Origin: Candidatus Aminicenantota bacterium
GTDB taxonomy: Bacteria; Acidobacteriota; Aminicenantia; Aminicenantales; Aminicenantaceae
Length of the DNA stretch: 6,767 bases
Direction of reading: 5' to 3'
NCBI GenBank assembly: GCA_023135995.1
Contig: JAGLRY010000410.1
Coordinates: 1 to 6,767 of the forward strand
Shown: piece by piece, positions 5,931 to 6,767 of the stretch
How positions within the stretch are numbered: position 1 is the first letter of the stretch
Layout: each line of letters starts with the position of its first letter
Translations under genes and position numbers: made by a program
Notes under the pieces: generated by a model
Seen by the model: the letters and a program-made list of their open reading frames with translations, nothing else
Told to the model about the DNA's origin: nothing
Database searches by the model: none

Positions 5931-6485
5931 ATGAGTGAACTCGGATTCTCAAACATCATCTACAAATGGCGTGTGCGGAGTGGCCTGATCAGCGCCATCC
6001 TTTCCCTCATCCTGGCAAAACCCACATTTTACTCCCTGATCGGAGGAGCTGTAATAACAGTACTCGGGCTCGCCATCAGGATCTGGGCGTGTGGTAACTT
6101 GAGGAAAGAAAAGGAGCTCACCACATCCGGGCCATACCGATACACTAGAAATCCACTCTACTTCGGCAGTATGATCTTGGGTATCAGCACAGTGGTAGCA
6201 TGTCAATCATGGGGAGTGCTGGCGATTTTTCTGGCAAATTTCCTGATCATCTATCCGGTTGTGATCCGTGCAGAAAAGGAGAAGATGTCTCAACTCTTTC
6301 CGGAAAAATACCGGGAATACAGAAAACACGTGCCGCTGTTCTTCCCCACACTCAAGCCAAATCTTCCTCGAGACCCAGAGCATCGTTTCAGTTGGGAGCG
6401 CTACAAGCATAATAGAGAAAATCGGGCCTTCCTAGGTTCCGTCATCTTTTATATCTGTTTAATAACTAAAACGATACTATTCTAA
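5931..6485 (+). CDS. ICMT/PEMT-family integral membrane methyltransferase
   Basis: This 184-residue membrane protein belongs to the isoprenylcysteine carboxyl / phospholipid N-methyltransferase fold. The diagnostic SAM-binding pattern is present: TSGPYRYTRNPLYFGSMILG (65-84), then Glu115 and Glu117 with LFPEKYREYRKHVPLFFP (122-139). Hydrophobic segments lie at about 17-30, 34-53, 78-90 and 94-112, and a last one at 166-184 ends the protein. The ATG at 5931 is preceded by AGGA at 5922-5925. It follows the heptosyltransferase by 15 bases and should be the last gene of the operon. Bacterial members methylate varied lipids, carboxylates or unknown substrates, so no specific reaction is assigned. 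Placement beside heptose transfer suggests an envelope-lipid or saccharide target. The 45 residues after the core motif are charged and then hydrophobic, which is longer than in minimal members. Confidence 0.82.
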   Translation: MSELGFSNIIYKWRVRSGLISAILSLILAKPTFYSLIGGAVITVLGLAIRIWACGNLRKEKELTTSGPYRYTRNPLYFGSMILGISTVVACQSWGVLAIFLANFLIIYPVVIRAEKEKMSQLFPEKYREYRKHVPLFFPTLKPNLPRDPEHRFSWERYKHNRENRAFLGSVIFYICLITKTILF

Positions 6486-6520
6486 CAACCATAAAAATGA
6501 AATGGGACAAACAAGATGGC

Positions 6521-6551
6521 TTTCATATGTCAACGCTATTCATATATGAAA
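6521..6551 (+). other. AT-rich hairpin downstream of the heptose operon
   Basis: TTTCATAT (6521-6528) pairs with ATATGAAA (6544-6551) across a 15-base loop. The right arm also overlaps a perfect 12-base palindrome, TTCATATATGAA (6539-6550). It directly abuts the 47-bp palindrome and lies 35 bases after the last operon stop. There is no T-run after it, so it is not a classic intrinsic terminator. Confidence 0.4.
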
Positions 6552-6598
6552 TGTAGGGACCGTTCCCCGAACGGACCGTTTGGGAAACGGTCCCTACA
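6552..6598. repeat. 47-bp palindromic repeat, family B, copy 2
   Basis: The element starts TGTAGGGACCGTT and ends AACGGTCCCTACA, with the core AACGGACCGTT. It is inverted relative to copy 1 at 1921-1967 and 44 of 47 positions agree. It is the stronger palindrome of the two: the outer 13 bases pair perfectly. It lies about 67 bases after the end of the heptose operon, where its stem could protect or end the transcript; this role is inferred. Confidence 0.85.
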
Positions 6599-6658
6599 TC
6601 GTTTAAAAGAGGGATCGTTACCATTTTTATGATATATTAGCTTATCTGGAATATATAG

Positions 6659-6767
6659 CCTGGATTATTCACGAGTTGAGGTTGCCGCAGCGGCGAGGAA
6701 GTGGCCCATGAAGCTGCAGTGAACTACCGCGAATGGGCTACAACGAAGCCGATGTGGTAAGATCGGC
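6659..6767. other. Structured non-coding stretch at the right edge, possible mobile-element terminus or structured RNA
   Basis: No open reading frame of note is present. From CCTGGATTATTCACGA onward, base composition rises in G+C compared with the AT-rich sequence before it. Several short stems occur in a row: GCCG/CGGC (6684-6694), GCCCAT/ATGGGC (6704-6709 with 6733-6738) and GCCGAT/ATCGGC (6748-6753 with 6762-6767). A start with CC and a compositional step would suit the end of an insertion sequence; IS1380-type ends come to mind from memory, unverified. A structured RNA is the alternative. The window ends too soon to decide. Confidence 0.3.

Larger units (their letters stand above)
6490..6631. 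repeat. Short 10-bp inverted repeat enclosing the second 47-bp palindrome
   Basis: CATAAAAATG at 6490-6499 is the exact reverse complement of CATTTTTATG at 6622-6631. The pair encloses a small hairpin and the family B palindrome. The arms are AT-rich and short, so chance is possible. No duplicated flanking bases are evident. Confidence 0.3.

Noticed and set aside
6659..6767. Group II intron end or a named transposon-associated RNA
   Set aside because: I could not identify a domain V, an intron boundary or any consensus that I can recall with confidence, so only a generic structured or mobile edge is reported.

Overview
The window reads as chromosomal DNA of a Gram-negative bacterium. It holds genes for ADP-heptose supply and transfer (inner-core lipopolysaccharide) and an exported serine hydrolase with a Sec-type signal peptide. 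The taxon cannot be fixed from the sequence. Intergenic spaces filled with GC-centred palindromic repeats, and GTG/TTG starts with weak Shine-Dalgarno sites, would fit an uncultured lineage such as Desulfobacterota, Acidobacteriota/Aminicenantes or Omnitrophota, but this is only a guess.

Layout. (1) 1-1855, plus strand: a two-gene unit of a HAD-superfamily phosphatase-like protein (41-712) and a TrmA/RlmC/RlmD-family RNA 5-methyluridine methyltransferase (743-1855). (2) 1856-1996: a convergent intergenic block made almost entirely of repeats: a 57-bp hairpin element, a 47-bp palindrome and a half-element. (3) 1827-3143, minus strand: a secreted class C beta-lactamase-like serine hydrolase. 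Its last ~55 codons are read out of those repeats and even into the antisense of the methyltransferase gene. (4) 3144-3376: a divergent intergenic region with the hydrolase ribosome site and candidate promoter, plus a second 57-bp hairpin element in inverted orientation. (5) 3377-6485, plus strand: a tight four-gene operon of heptose-phosphate kinase (RfaE1-like), heptose-phosphate nucleotidyltransferase (RfaE2-like), family 9 glycosyltransferase (heptosyltransferase) and an ICMT/PEMT-type integral membrane methyltransferase. (6) 6486-6767: no gene. It holds a small hairpin, a second 47-bp palindrome, and at the right edge a stretch with several short stems that may be the start of a mobile element or a structured RNA.

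How the genes work together. The kinase and nucleotidyltransferase are the two halves of what is one HldE protein in E. coli, here split and overlapping by four bases. They should make an ADP-heptose-type donor, which the adjacent glycosyltransferase would transfer to a lipid A/Kdo acceptor. The role of the membrane methyltransferase is unknown; its position suggests an envelope or lipid substrate. No gmhA or gmhB is present in the window.

The most unusual signal is the repeat architecture. Two families of palindromes each occur twice, in opposite orientations. One pair exactly brackets the serine hydrolase gene, and repeat sequence appears to have been captured as that protein's C-terminus. 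I do not see a defence system, CRISPR array, phage or other clearly new multi-gene system.
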